Below, piece after piece: positions 1-10,863 of a stretch of DNA of 33,663 nucleotides; the stretch's first letter is position 1, and every line of letters begins with the position of its first letter. The DNA is from Pleurotus djamor. Its lineage: Eukaryota > Basidiomycota > Agaricomycetes > Agaricales > Pleurotaceae. A program made the translations under genes and the position numbers. The stretch covers positions 1-33,663 of the forward strand of contig JAPEVF010000494.1 in NCBI GenBank assembly GCA_029747585.1, in the 5' to 3' direction. Under the pieces are notes generated by a model, which saw nothing but the letters and a program-made list of their open reading frames with translations, ran no database searches and had not been told where the DNA came from.

Positions 1-1241
1 CAGTTGAGTTTTTGAACGAAATTGGAACGAAGCTGTAGCAATGAGCGCTTAGCGTTAGGAAATCGGTTGATGGATAAGCGCCCAGCCCTTGTTCACCGCG
101 TCCATGGTCCTTGTCGCCTTCAACGCATTCACAACGGCTGCTCATGCCCGCTTTTACTATTCTTGGGCTTGGCTACCTCTTCGTACTACCACTGAAACTC
201 TCTCTCTCTGAGTTTGGACACATCTTGCTAACTTCTCGTCCGTCACTTGCCAATTACATTCAGAATCCTGCTGCTCTGCCCATTACTGGCAGCAGTTTTC
301 TTGCTCTAGTTCTCCGCTTCACCATATTCGCTAACTTCAGGACGGTTATTCTATACTTCCTGACCAACAAATAAGAACTAGAGTACATGAACTCGCTTCT
401 GAGACGTCCAGCATAACTCAGACGTCACGGGCTGTAGTTTTTTTTTTTGTAAACCAGAGGTGAGCCTTTCCTTGGTCATCACGCTGAAGATACTGAACTT
501 CTCACTCTCCATCCTTTGTCGGGTTTGCAATCTTCTTAGATAAAATGCTAGCGCACCGCAGCTGGATGGATTCGATGGAGCTATCTTACGGTTTGTGGAT
601 TTGTGCCATACTTTTCAGCTTTTCTGACTTGTACGCGTGTATTCCAGGGTGACTATCAAGGACTTTATACCATTTCTCTACGTCACGGTATACCGTACCA
701 GTCAGCCGCGTCCACCCATGCACGTCAAGACAGACAGCACCCATTATCCGCTCTGAATACATTGTTCTTGAATCGCACCACTTCGACATAGCTAAGGCCA
801 CCGTGTAATCGACGTATAGTTTTCACGCCAGATATCTGTGATCCGTGCAGACTGGGGTTCAAAGGCCGAGTGTTATCGTTATACCTCCAATGAATTCAGT
901 CCATGATTCTTTTTATCGGAATCACAATTTCAAGACGTTTCTCGTATGGTTTATTTTCTCGTTTCTCTGTTCTCAGATATAAAATGGTCACTTACCCTTG
1001 CTTTTAGGTATCACCCGCTCGAAAACCAAGCCTATGCCAAGCGAACTCATCCCAGACTAGCATTGTCCAATCCGTGGAGCCGAGCCCCCGAGGTCTCGTT
1101 TCGTAGCTTTGATGCTCTGTTGTTAGCCCCCAGCTTTGGCACGGTCAATCACGCCTCCATAGTGTCAAAGCACCTGAGGCGTCTGGCCACACTACCACGC
1201 TTGAACTTCACGGTGAACCACTGGGAAAATCCTCTCTCAGG
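1..1241. other. No recognisable gene
   Basis: Short open frames exist on both strands, but none shows a known domain, a plausible start with spliceable continuation, or fungal codon character. The 10-mer GCGCTTAGCG at 45-54 recurs elsewhere in the window. The right end probably holds the promoter of the F-box gene that starts at 1339. Confidence 0.5.
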
Positions 1242-1249
1242 CATATAAT
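1242..1249 (+). promoter_or_regulatory. TATA-like element upstream of F-box gene
   Basis: CATATAAT lies about 90 nt before the chosen ATG at 1339, with a pyrimidine-rich stretch (CTTTCACTCAG) between them. Position and sequence fit a core promoter. This is inference from sequence only. Confidence 0.3.
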
Positions 1250-1338
1250 CTGACACAAAAAACGAAGTTGCTTTCGCCCACATCTTTCACTCAGACTACA
1301 ACATTCATCCTTCGAACGCCAACCTCTCCCAGCGCACT

Positions 1339-2983
1339 ATGCTAGAGCCAGCTGAATACCTCAAGTACGCGGAAGAATTCTTCCGCACCATGTCTTCTTC
1401 CTGGCCGTCTGACTTGGTCGAGTCTACAAACCACACAATACAGTCATCCTTACTGCCCCAGTCCGACAGCATCAGGCTGGCCTCTCAACGCGTGGTATCG
1501 ATCCAAGAACTCCTCGTTTGCATCTTCGAACACAGTGCCCCGCAAGAACTCGCCCGGTGTGCTCGTGTATGCAAGCATTGGTACAGGCTCGCGTATCGCG
1601 CCCTGTGGAAAGACGTTCCGCTTTCTTCACTGTACAACATCCTCGCACCCACACAATATGAGGTTGGAGGTTACTTTTCGTTACCTTGCAAGGTGTGATA
1701 ACTGGTGGTCTTCAAACAGTGGACGCGTTGCTAATTTTGTTGATGCTAGCGCTTTACGCGAAGAATTCAACCCGACGCCTGGGTTCGTCTCCTAGAGCGC
1801 GCTCCATACGTTCATCATCTCACAGGCGGTCAAGAAGGCTTCAGCTTCAGCACCCGATCCCTATCTGAATCGGCGTTACTTCAGTCTCCCCCAATGACTC
1901 CACTTCCTTTTCCCCACCTCCGCACTCTCAGCCTTTGGGAGACTGACTTCCACGCTCTTAAGCTCTTCGCCGGCCCCTCCATCGTCGAACTATCACTTTG
2001 CTTGAACAGTTTGGACCCGTCCACCGACTCATGCATCCAACACATCAGCCAGCACACTCCAAATCTACGCCGACTGCACATCTTAGACGACGGTATAATG
2101 ATCCACCCTCCCGTAAACGCCTTCTCCACCATGTTCAAATCCTTGACCAAGTTGGAATATCTAGAAATTTCGTCCGCCTGGCTTTTCGCGACCTTCGACT
2201 CTTTGTTTCCTCGGCTTCAGGGGTTGAAGGAGCTTTCCGTCGATTTCAGAATGACGGACTTGGATCGTTTGATCCCCCGCAACTTGCCCTTGATACAACT
2301 CGTGTCACTTCACATGGTCACCCTTCAGATGCCATTCGACGATTTTATCCGTCTCGCTGGTGGAGACCGTTGGTCTATGATAACGTCCCTCACTCTTATT
2401 TCATCGACGGAACTCCATCTATATCCCCCCCCTTCTGGCCGTAATACCCAGTGTCTGCCCAAACCTCGTACGGTTATCGATCCCAAAGCCTTACGACTGG
2501 TCCATCTCCCCGAATCTCGCCTTTCGGGACATCAGACCACTCCTCGCGTTATCACATCTGCAAGTCTTGGATGTTACGATAATCTCGCAACTTCATCTCA
2601 CGGTCGACGAATTTGTCGAGATTTTCCAACAACTACCCTCGTTGGTAGAGGTCTCCTTGCTCACACCCAACTGCGAGCCACCCATTTCCTTGACGCACCT
2701 CGTCGCCATTATCACCTATGCGGACAATCTCGAGAAACTCTCGCTTGGCTTGCAGCCTCTCCCACATTTCTGGCATGATCTCGCCAACGAATGGGACAAG
2801 ATGCACTATTGGACGCGTCCTTTTGAGAGGTTGAGGCAGTTGACTGTGGCTAACACTTTCGCAAATGTGGAACTTCATGATGCTACGGAGACCGCTCGTT
2901 GTCTCGCCCAACTACTCCCTCGTGGTTGTGTTCTCCACCCGGGGGGAAACGAGTTCTGGGGATGTGTCATGGACTTGCTATGA
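1339..2983 (+). CDS. F-box protein, agaricomycete LRR-like type, with a one-base frameshift
   Basis: Two exons, 1339-1692 and 1750-2983, flank a 57-nt intron (GTGTGA...CTAAT...CTAG) that keeps frame. The F-box-like segment lies near residues 50-105 (SIQELLVCIFEHS, then CARVCKHWYRLAYRALWKDV). The rest consists of leucine-rich repeats in the style of fungal F-box proteins (for example PHLRTLSLWETDFHALKL). Such proteins are normally substrate receptors of SCF ubiquitin ligases. The frame shifts at a run of eight C (2425-2432). Reading seven C joins YPP to LLAVIPSVCPNLVRLSIPKP and restores about 528 residues to the stop at 2983. Either the C8 is a sequencing error or the allele is truncated. The start at 1339 is the first ATG in frame. 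The family call is firm; the substrate is unknown. Confidence 0.75.
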
Positions 2984-3114
2984 ACTTAGTCAATACTTGG
3001 ATTACACAATTTTCGTAGCCGCAGCATTGTAAACTGGAGAGTAGAGTTGTAGGGGTACCTTCGAATGCGATTGAATACGTTAAAATGTAAGATTAAAAAT
3101 CTTACGGTTCAAGA

Positions 3115-3198
3115 GGGCCTGACCGGGAATTGAACCCGGGACCTCCTCGAAATGACGAAATGCCCTAACAAGGAATCATACTACTAGACCATCAGGCC
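3115..3198 (-). tRNA. tRNA-Pro (anticodon AGG) with 12-nt intron
   Basis: On the minus strand the acceptor stem GGCCTGA pairs with TCAGGCC. The T arm is CCGGG-TTCAATT-CCCGG. Anticodon stem CCTTG pairs with CGAGG around the loop TTAGGG...T, giving anticodon AGG. A 12-nt insert (CATTTCGTCATT) after position 37 fits a canonical tRNA intron removed by the splicing endonuclease. Discriminator is C. Confidence 0.9.
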
Positions 3199-3504
3199 GA
3201 TGGCTTGCCTTCCACTCTGAGTAGTGTTGATTAGCGCAGCCTCGCTGATCTACAATTTTGGACTCGTTCGATCGCACAGCAACATTTTCATCTGCTCCAA
3301 TGCCTACGCCAACTACGCAGGCACCCAAACCACGTTCTTACTCTTCTTTCAACGATTTATAAGGACGAAGCTTGAAAAGCTCCTCGAACACCCCAGCTTC
3401 TTCGCCCTCGTTCTGTGCATCTCATCAAACCCCAACCCCTTTCAATTTCACTACCCAAGCAGGAGGCGATCCACTCAGGCTTGGTCTCCAAAGTCGTTGA
3501 AAGG

Positions 3505-4770
3505 ATGACTCACGAACAAGTGCCGTACTTTGAGACTGTCAAGGTCAGCTCGCATACTACTAGATGGACGATGCCATACTGACGCGTCTAACATTACTTG
3601 CCTTCTCCAGTCGTTCGCAGAAGTCCCCATCACAGAGAAAGGCATCGACACGCTAGAGTTCTTGCAGGCTGCGGATGGGTTGGTGAAGATGTTCGGTAAG
3701 CTTGAGCTGCTCTTCTTCGAATGTGGTCTACATTCGCTGATCTTCGTTTTTCCTCTCAAAGATCTATTTGGATCGGCTGTGTTTGGGTTCGTACAGACGG
3801 ATATGCGGAATAATATCCATGTGAGTACCCTCTTTCAGTCCTGAGCTCGAGTCGCCGCTGTCTCCTTTCCAGTTTCCTGTGCCCATAGGCTAACCAACTG
3901 TGCATCTCATAGGGTATACGAACGCGTTATTCTGCTGCGCCAGACCGATCCAGCACCCTTGAACTCATGGTCGAAAACGAAGTCAAAGACTGCGGAAGGC
4001 ACCATGCCTTTCATCACGGTGTAGGGTGTATGATCAGGTTGATACGGTACGTGTCTTTTCTATCCTCAACCCTCCCGTTTCCACCTTCTTTGCGTGTCCA
4101 AGACTGATAAGGTGATCATGGGCATGTGTAGCGGTCTTGCCTTCACGCATCAAGCATTATACCAAGTCCAGTCGTCGCCGAATACCACAGAGCTACATGC
4201 TTGCTTCAAGAGGGCGTACAACGATGTCTTGAAGAAACATCACACCTTCATCGTCCGAGGAGTTGTTTCTGTGAGTGCTATTTCTTGTAATTCAAGCTTT
4301 CGCAGGGCTTGAGTCGAGCGACTGCGGTCCTTACACCCCAGCATGATCGTTATGATTTTCTTGGCGCCTCTTCTCTGTAACGGTCTTCCCTCCCTCTCTT
4401 GCCCTAGTGAACAGTGCTGCTGCTTTAGCGCGTCGTGGCTACGTCATCTATGTCGTTACCGTCGACCGACGATCGTAGCTTCCGCGCCCGCCGTTACCAC
4501 TCGTCCCTCTTCCAATTATTACCTCCCTCCCTCACACCCTCTTGTAATCCATCATTGGGCTGACATCGTTGTCCACTTACTCACGCCCTCCTCTCCTAGC
4601 TCGCGCTTCTATCCGTCCCTCACCGCAAATCCTTCTACGACTCCCTCCTCCAGGGGAGTACGAACCGCTCCAAGCTAGACGATGAGATGAAGAAGTGGCT
4701 GGAAGGGTTGGAAGGCATCGTGAAACGGATGAAGACGTTCTTGGAGAGTGGAGGATATGGGAGGATCTGA
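3505..4770 (+). CDS. Glycolipid transfer protein (GLTP fold), possibly impaired
   Basis: Six exons (3505-3543, 3611-3695, 3762-3820, 3913-4046, 4132-4270, 4600-4770) splice in frame to 208 residues, the usual GLTP length. The family moves glycosphingolipids between membranes in the cytosol. Diagnostic stretches are PYFETVK, then DTLEFLQAADGLVKMFD, and QTDMRNNI, which keeps the Asp and Asn that bind the sugar headgroup. KKHHTFIV keeps the conserved His. The C-terminus LESGGYGRI is typical. Two oddities: where the family has a Trp (GL-x-WL-x-RGL) this copy reads GCMIRLIRGL, so the headgroup-stacking Trp appears to be Arg, and the Lys after the Asn also seems absent. The last intron is 329 nt, far longer than any other here. 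Identity is certain; full function is doubtful. A TATAAG sits at about 3357. Confidence 0.85.
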
Positions 4771-4880
4771 GGCGAGGATTATGAGTTGTGAAGTCTTTAC
4801 ACAGTAACCTTCCCTTCGGTTTTCTGCCCAAATTAGAAGTGCGACGATCCTTGGTTCTATGGTCTGGCCTCAGCCTCCAT

Positions 4881-4952
4881 GGCCGCCTGGCGAAATGGCA
4901 TCGCGTCTGACTACGAATCAGGAGATTGCAGGTTCGACCCCTGCGGTGGTCA
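4881..4952 (+). tRNA. tRNA-Arg (anticodon ACG)
   Basis: Acceptor GGCCGCC pairs with GGTGGTC. Anticodon stem TCTGA/TCAGG closes loop CTACGAA (anticodon ACG). The T arm is GCAGG-TTCGACC-CCTGC. Discriminator A at 4952, no intron. It has an identical inverted partner 220 nt downstream. Confidence 0.93.
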
Positions 4953-5171
4953 TTTACTAAGATGTTTTGCCGCGAGATGGGAAATTATTGGTTGCCTCCC
5001 ACTACCGATCACTAGGACCTCGTCCGGAAATCAAATGAGATATCGCGAGAGAGATGAAAGGATATCTTGTCCGCTGAGAGGTTGAGCTACATAAATTCTC
5101 TGGCTATGCCTAAGGCGAACCTTTGCGCGTTGGAGGCGCAAACCTATGGGAAAAATGATGAGCCTTGCTCA

Positions 5172-5243
5172 TGACCACCGCAGGGGTCGAACCTGCAATC
5201 TCCTGATTCGTAGTCAGACGCGATGCCATTTCGCCAGGCGGCC
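5172..5243 (-). tRNA. tRNA-Arg (anticodon ACG), inverted copy
   Basis: The reverse complement is identical over the whole 72-nt tRNA at 4881-4952, with the same ACG anticodon and arms. The two genes face each other tail to tail. Confidence 0.93.
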
Positions 5244-5372
5244 ATTTATGAATGTGTGCTTTATTTGCAATATCACCGTCATACTCTACATTGAGTACTC
5301 GCAATACCAGACGACCGTCACACATGCTCCAACAATATAAACGATGGTAGAAAGGGCTGTTAATAGTCGCAT

Positions 5373-6379
5373 TCACGGGACGCTATTTCTACTCCTCGTT
5401 ACAGAGTCGGTGTCATTCTGTCCTTGAGGCTTGGGACGTGGTCGTTGATTCCCCTTGACCTGGTGAACATGACGACCCTTCGGCGTCGGGATGGCTTTCG
5501 AGCTTGAATAGGATGTGGCGATCTTGTATGTTCGCTTTTCAGTGATTCCATGTGAGTCCTTCGACTTGGCCTTCGACGTTCGTCTAGGTATTTTGGGTTT
5601 TTGAGTAGAGGGGGTTTTGGGAATTGTTTTCGGCGAAGGTAGACTCTTGACCAATTTGTCAGTCACCTCACGAACGGTCGTGAGATGGGTTTGGAGGGTC
5701 TCTTGACTAGCAGCGTCGGCAAAACAGCCTTCGATCGCGGCAGCGAGGTCGTCGGGGACACCGGCCAAGGCCCTGACCAAGCCAAAAGAATCAGATATGA
5801 GTTATTGGAAGGATAAACGAGCGAGATACCCACTGGGCGTCACCACCAGAGCCCGTCAAGATGCCAGCAGCGGCATGGATATCATTTTCCAGCGTGGTAC
5901 GCTTTTCGTTGATCCGCTCGGTTAGCTGAACCCATAACTCGACGTCCTTGAACAAATCCTCCGCTTCGGCTGTGAGTTTAGCAGCGGTCGAGCGCTATCA
6001 AGTTCACATGTGAGCAAGAGGTCATGAATTGCAGCACATCGTGACGCTTACTTGCGTTGCAAGATTGCTTTTCGGCGGTTTCGGAGCCTTAGAATGGCTC
6101 TTGGTGGGGACCACACGGGCATTCGCTTCCTTGTAAGGATGAGAACGCAGTAGTCNTTTTTTCTTTCTTTCTAAAATTAACCACCGTTAAGTACCGCAGC
6201 TGAACTCCAACAACGATAGACGGTACTCACGCCGGTGCCTCTGCATCCTCTGCATCTCTGGTCGTCCGTGTGGCTTTACGCAGTCTCAGCGAACTCCTTA
6301 GTTCTTTTTGTACCTTTTCGACGATTGTAGATTTGGATGGGATCTCTTGGTGGTCAGACTCGGCCCGCGTGCTAGGCAT
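5373..6379 (-). CDS. Unrecognised basic protein, four exons, two frame problems
   Basis: Proposed exons on the minus strand are 6231-6379 (MPSTRAESDHQEIPSKSTIV), 6052-6170, 5830-5994 and 5373-5772. The third exon is convincing coding sequence (TAEAEDLFKDVELWVQLTER, probably helical). The fourth reads LAGVPDDLAAAIEGCFADAA and then a Ser/Lys/Pro-rich basic tail ending at 5373. Exon 2 (SHPYKEANARVVPTKSHSK) is in frame with exon 3 but one base off exon 1; an N at 6156 in an A/T run lies exactly there. The donor GTATCT at 5829 and acceptor CAG before 5772 also join out of frame by one base. Sequencing error or decay could explain both. I do not recognise the family; the helical middle and basic tail suggest a chromatin- or cytoskeleton-associated protein, which is only a guess. 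Confidence 0.55.
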
Positions 6380-6970
6380 TTGGTGATCTGCGCGACACCA
6401 ACAATTATCAAGCGATTAACGGGAGAGTTGCCGTCCATATCTACCTAGGTATTGTTCGTAAGATCAAACTATCTTGAACCAGATATAGAGGACGAAGATG
6501 ACCGGCGTGATTGGTAATGCTTCAAGGCAAGCACGCGTCAGGTGTGTCAGGTTCGCCACAGCAGAGACACGCAATCGGCAGGCTACATTTCGGCGCGGGA
6601 GCAATATAGGCCTCGAAGTATCTTGATGCGTCATTCATCAGCCTAACGTTGGAACGACCTAGTCAGAAGGCGATGCGAGGTAGCGCAGCCAAAGGGCAAA
6701 CCCCAGTATGCTGGCTCTCGTGAAAGAATGCAAAACGAGTCGCTTCCACGCGCAATCAAGTCCTTGAATAAATTTCAGGTACACCGTGCGCATGAAAATG
6801 TTGGCTGAGGCAAGGTGAGGTCTGAGGAAGTAGGGACTCGGGAGAAGGATCAGAGAGCCCGGCGCTTAGCGGCTAGGCACAATGTTGCAAGCCGAAAATA
6901 CATAAGCGCCTGAACATCGCATACTTGGCAAATACTTGGTTTCACCCTTTTCGCGAACAATTCGCGAACC
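6380..6970. other. Intergenic, divergent promoter region
   Basis: It separates the 5' ends of the minus-strand unknown gene and the second F-box gene. No ORF or RNA is visible. An exact copy of the 10-mer GCGCTTAGCG lies at 6862-6871. Confidence 0.5.
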
Positions 6971-8671
6971 ATGGTGCGTCTTGCCTTCGTTCTGTTTTTC
7001 ATGGAATAACACCTATCCCAGGCGATTTCGACCGACTTCTACGCACAGTCTGTGATTGACGGAAAAATTCTCGAGTATGAAAACGCTGTTTTGACCCTGA
7101 AGCTCACGACGCGGCGTAATACCCCACAGTCTGTTATAGACCAAGCGATTCTCGAACACGAAACGGCCATTTATGCCCTCAAGAAACGTCGTAACACCTA
7201 TGCCGCAATATCCCAGCTTCCTACCGATGTCTTCACTTACATTTTCCTTATGATCAAACCCGATGATGATGAAGACACGATGTATCATCAAAAGTGGCTT
7301 CAGGGTATCCAGCGTGTCTGCTGCTACTGGAAGGAAGTCGCGGTCAGTACCCCGCAGCTCTGGTCCAACATATATATCTCCGACGACCGCGATGCCCTCA
7401 GGTTCGCCGGGCTAATGTTCGAACGTCTGAAGGAGGCCCCCTTTTCACTCAAATTAGTCAGGAACCTCGACAACGATTCTGAAGAATTTTTATCATTATC
7501 CAGGCGGGTTTTTACCGCCATGGAAAGAGTTCAAGAACTCGAAATCTCCAGTGACTTCCCTGTGGCGGAAATGTTTGGCGTAATTCTTCCATCTGAAGCA
7601 CCCGGAACTACCTGTCTCCGATCGCTGGTGATTAATATTGAGGGCCCTGAGATGGTTATGGCCCACAGAGACACGCCTTCCATAATCTCTGCGTTCAATT
7701 TGTCAGCTCTCCGCATGCTGACTCTTGGTGAAGTTTCCCTCCCACAAATTTGCCCAATCATGCCGCACCTCCAGGAGCTTCGTATCTATAATACTGATGA
7801 CAGATATGGGCCCACAATATCATGGTTGTATGGGGTCCTATCGTCTACACCTCACCTACAGTACCTCTCCGTCCAATGCCTCTTCTTGGATCGTCCTAAT
7901 CACCCTTTCCCTGTTGGTCCCAAACTTCAGCTTCGAAAATTGAAGCGCCTCCACCTCTATTTTGAGGACCCAAGCCTGTCCACCTTTTTCGATCACCTCA
8001 ATATGCCTTCTTCCACAGTGATTGTGGCTACCATGCACGATGACCCAATCCGAAACCCGCTTAACAAATGCGTAGGACCATTATCTCGACTACTCTCCCG
8101 TTTCTCCGACAGTCATGCGTACAAAGTCGAGATTACATTCCCCTCATTATGGGATATTAAGGCAGACGATGGGAAAACGCTGATGTATCTCGACCTCCCA
8201 GACCCCTACTCTGACGAGCATATGCGGGCATACGGCGATCTACTCCAGTCGCTCTCTCCAATACCCACATGTGTGTCATTTTTCAGTAGGGCACAAACTT
8301 ACCACACATCCATCCCATCGATAGCACTACGAAGCCTTCCCCGGATCCACACCGCCTGCTTTCACGATGTTGTCGGTCATTTGGACGACCAAGTCTCGCC
8401 GTTACTGGCTCTCCTTCGCGCACTGCTGATGCTTCCCGACGACAACAACTCGCCACCTTGTCCGGAACTGAAGTACTTGGAATTCCCAGGCGCGCGTCGA
8501 ATCAAACAAACGGATCAACAAACAATTGACGCTATCATGGCGGTTCTCCGGCAACGAAGAGAGATAGGAATACCCATCGAAGAAGTTTTTGTTCCCCTTG
8601 AGGGTCTCCGGGAGTGGAAAGCTCACTTTGGGTTGGAATGGGAGGGGATTTTGAGTGTAATCAGTCTGTGA
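6971..8671 (+). CDS. F-box protein, 550 residues
   Basis: The long exon 7022-8671 has no ATG at its left end, but ATG at 6971-6973 followed by a 48-nt intron (GTGCGT...CCCAG, 6974-7021) supplies one. The product then begins M-AISTDFYAQSVIDGKILEY. A helical N-terminus with repeated IDxxI(L)xxExA spacing precedes the F-box (SQLPTDVFTYIFLM, then VCCYWKEVAVSTPQLWSNI), the arrangement typical of agaricomycete F-box proteins. Leucine-rich repeats follow up to the stop. It likely serves as a substrate receptor in an SCF ubiquitin ligase in cytosol or nucleus. It has no sequence kinship closer than family level to the F-box gene at 1339. The start exon of a single codon is inferred; the body is certain. 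Confidence 0.8.
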
Positions 8672-10584
8672 CGTGAGAGACGTAGACTTGATCTCAGTTT
8701 CACCCCGTATTTACACATTTTGTCTACATGAATAGTAACACTCCTTCTGCCCCACCACAACGTCGACCCAAATCCGTCTGATGGATGGTTCCTGCTGAGG
8801 TAGCACCAACGATCCATACGTTCTGACTCGGACGTCTGTACTACCCTACTTGACGCCAAGTGCCACGGACGTCCGATGAAGGTGGTAAGCTGGGTATCCG
8901 TGATGTTGAGGTCAAACGGACGCACCTGCCTATTTCGGCATAGCGATACTTGAAAATTCAGCAGTCGGGAACGGGATCTCCTGGAAGAAAGCTGGAGCCC
9001 TTTCATTCTTGAAGGGGGATCATCGGTCAAGGGACAGTCAGCGCATGAGTCAGACTTAGAGTCAAACTTGGACCCTTGTCGCTCGAGCTTGCCTGCCGTA
9101 AATCACTCCTTGAATCATAGCTCGGACTGCGCGAAGTCCATGTAAGGCAGGCTGCTTGTACTAAGGAAGCAGCGACAGCCGCCACCATCATCGTACGTAA
9201 TGTCTCCGACAAAACTGCGCAAACCCGGCTGTGGATGGTTATTAGGTCTAATAGACTTGACCAAGTGGGTGTTCATTGTCAGCCAATGAGCGTCTCTGCG
9301 TGGAAGTCTAACGTACCGCCGGTGAGAACCGCAAGTAATCGCCGTCACCTTGGCAAAAACGTCTCTTTGGTTGTCCAGAGTTCCAAGAAGATCGTACGAG
9401 ATGGTGCCTTGTTGTTTTCTAAGCTCCTACCCTCGAAACATGATCAAAACCGATGATCGCGTCAATGGGCTCATTGCGTGACATGGGATAACGGCAGATA
9501 ACGGCGAGGCGGTCTCAATCAAAGNAAAAATGCATACGTCGGTCATCGGCTCATGATCCTGTGAGCAAGGTCGCGTCAGTGAGAGTAACTGTGCGCGATG
9601 CACCGACGTACCTAGCCTAGCTCGCATTAGGGGCATTGCAGACGTTCATCGGAACAAGTGTCATTTATTATCTGATAAGACGCTTAGCCGATGGGAAACA
9701 TGGTCGAAGATGGAACACTTCGTTGCAACGATAAAGATGCCGTAGCTGTCCACGAATGCGTTGATGCTGCTTTCGCAGATACATGTCCGACACTACGTGG
9801 GGACCGGAGACATTGTTCTATCCTGTCATTAATTGTTGTAAACAATCAAGGTTATTCGGAACCAGATAATCAGACGCACTGCTTACTTGGAAGATATTCT
9901 GGAAACCTCCCCAATCAGTGATGGCTGCGCATGATTTGGATGATACATTGAGACGATCATAGTTCCGTAGGCGTCGGTCGGTCGCTGCAGAGGAGAGGCC
10001 AAGACTGAGAGGACGGAAATTCATGACCGCGCAGCAAAACTGACTAACAGGCGTTGTTCGATCATCTTACTCCACGAAGGTTGCTCTGAGTTCCGGGGTG
10101 ACCAATACGTTCTAACACTTTTCCGTCAGGCGAACGAGAAAGTAGACAAGAGACATTATCGCCCTAACGCATGTGGTCGAGATTCTTGGCTGAATGTTAG
10201 CCCCATCTTCGACAGAATTGATAACCAATATATACATACCTAATGGATATCCGAGAGTGATGAAAGTCAACGCAGAGAGTGGCGCAAAAGTACCGCGTAG
10301 ACAAGGTACACGAAATCCCGGCTACGACCGTGCATGATGGTACTTCATCCAGTGTTGTGACAAGAAACGGGCAAGCGTCCCAGACCAGGTTAGTCGCTGC
10401 GAAAGTCATAAGTCCAATTCACTGTATTGCCGTCATCTTGGCCGTGTATCTTCTAGGCATCACCGATTTTTCTCACCTGCGTCGCGGCAGACAAGTGAAG
10501 AACCCGAAAGTCGATGATTGCCATTGGTTCCTTCTGATATTGACCTAGCTGAGGACTCAGGAGACCGTTTGTGATGTGTTTTGA

Positions 10585-10745
10585 GAGTCACTTGGCTGTA
10601 CCATGTAGAGGTTCTATGATACGTTTCGTTCAGGTTTATAAGGGGAACCCTACCTGAAAATGCCGTTGGAAGAAGTAAGTACCTGCATCCGACGAGCCGA
10701 CAACAACAGTGGCACAGAGGGAAGTTCATGAGTAAGCCGTCAGGA
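10585..10745 (-). pseudogene. Relic of a CBM1 cellulose-binding module
   Basis: The minus strand reads GTCGGATGCAG, then GTACTTAC...TTTTCAG, the same exon-intron junction that splits the CBM1 modules at 22.6-28.5 kb after QCGG. The following sequence aligns with those modules and ends ETYHRTSTWYSQV, where intact copies read [13 protein letters not shown]. Two core cysteines are lost (to His and Val) and TAA occurs inside the frame. It lies 12 kb from the array, beyond the laccase. Similarity is visible by eye only. Confidence 0.45.
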
Positions 10746-10837
10746 AGTGAAGTTCTCAGAAGAGCTTCAGAGTAACCCGTAGTAGTAGAAGGCTTGGGGG
10801 ACTCTGGATGAGCGTAGTACTAATGTTGGCGTAGGTG

Positions 10838-10863
10838 GGTAGTCACGCGTGCGCGTGACTACC
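10838..10863. repeat. 26-nt near-perfect palindrome
   Basis: GGTAGTCACGCG, then TG, then CGCGTGACTACC form a 12-bp perfect inverted repeat. A second palindrome, TTAGCGCTAA, follows at 10867-10876. It could be a dimeric regulator site or an element end; no gene starts within 300 nt. Confidence 0.8.

Larger units (their letters stand above)
4879..5245. repeat. 75-nt perfect inverted repeat made of the two tRNA-Arg genes
   Basis: Arms 4879-4953 and 5171-5245 are exact reverse complements (75/75), extending only one to two bases beyond the tRNAs. The spacer of 217 nt has no gene. It holds two small hairpins: TTTGCGC/GCGCAAA near 5120-5142, and AGATATC/GATATCT near 5038-5076. Confidence 0.9.

Noticed and set aside
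4953..5171. Possible third tRNA between the Arg genes (TAGCTCAAC-like D arm on the minus strand)
   Set aside because: No matching acceptor stem or T arm could be paired; not a functional tRNA.
5146..5376. Open frames overlapping the inverted tRNA-Arg genes
   Set aside because: They are shadows of the tRNA sequence.
8623..9030. Minus-strand open frame of 135 codons
   Set aside because: Composition and residues look random, it overlaps the end of the F-box gene, and no splice continuation or domain was found; a relic at most.
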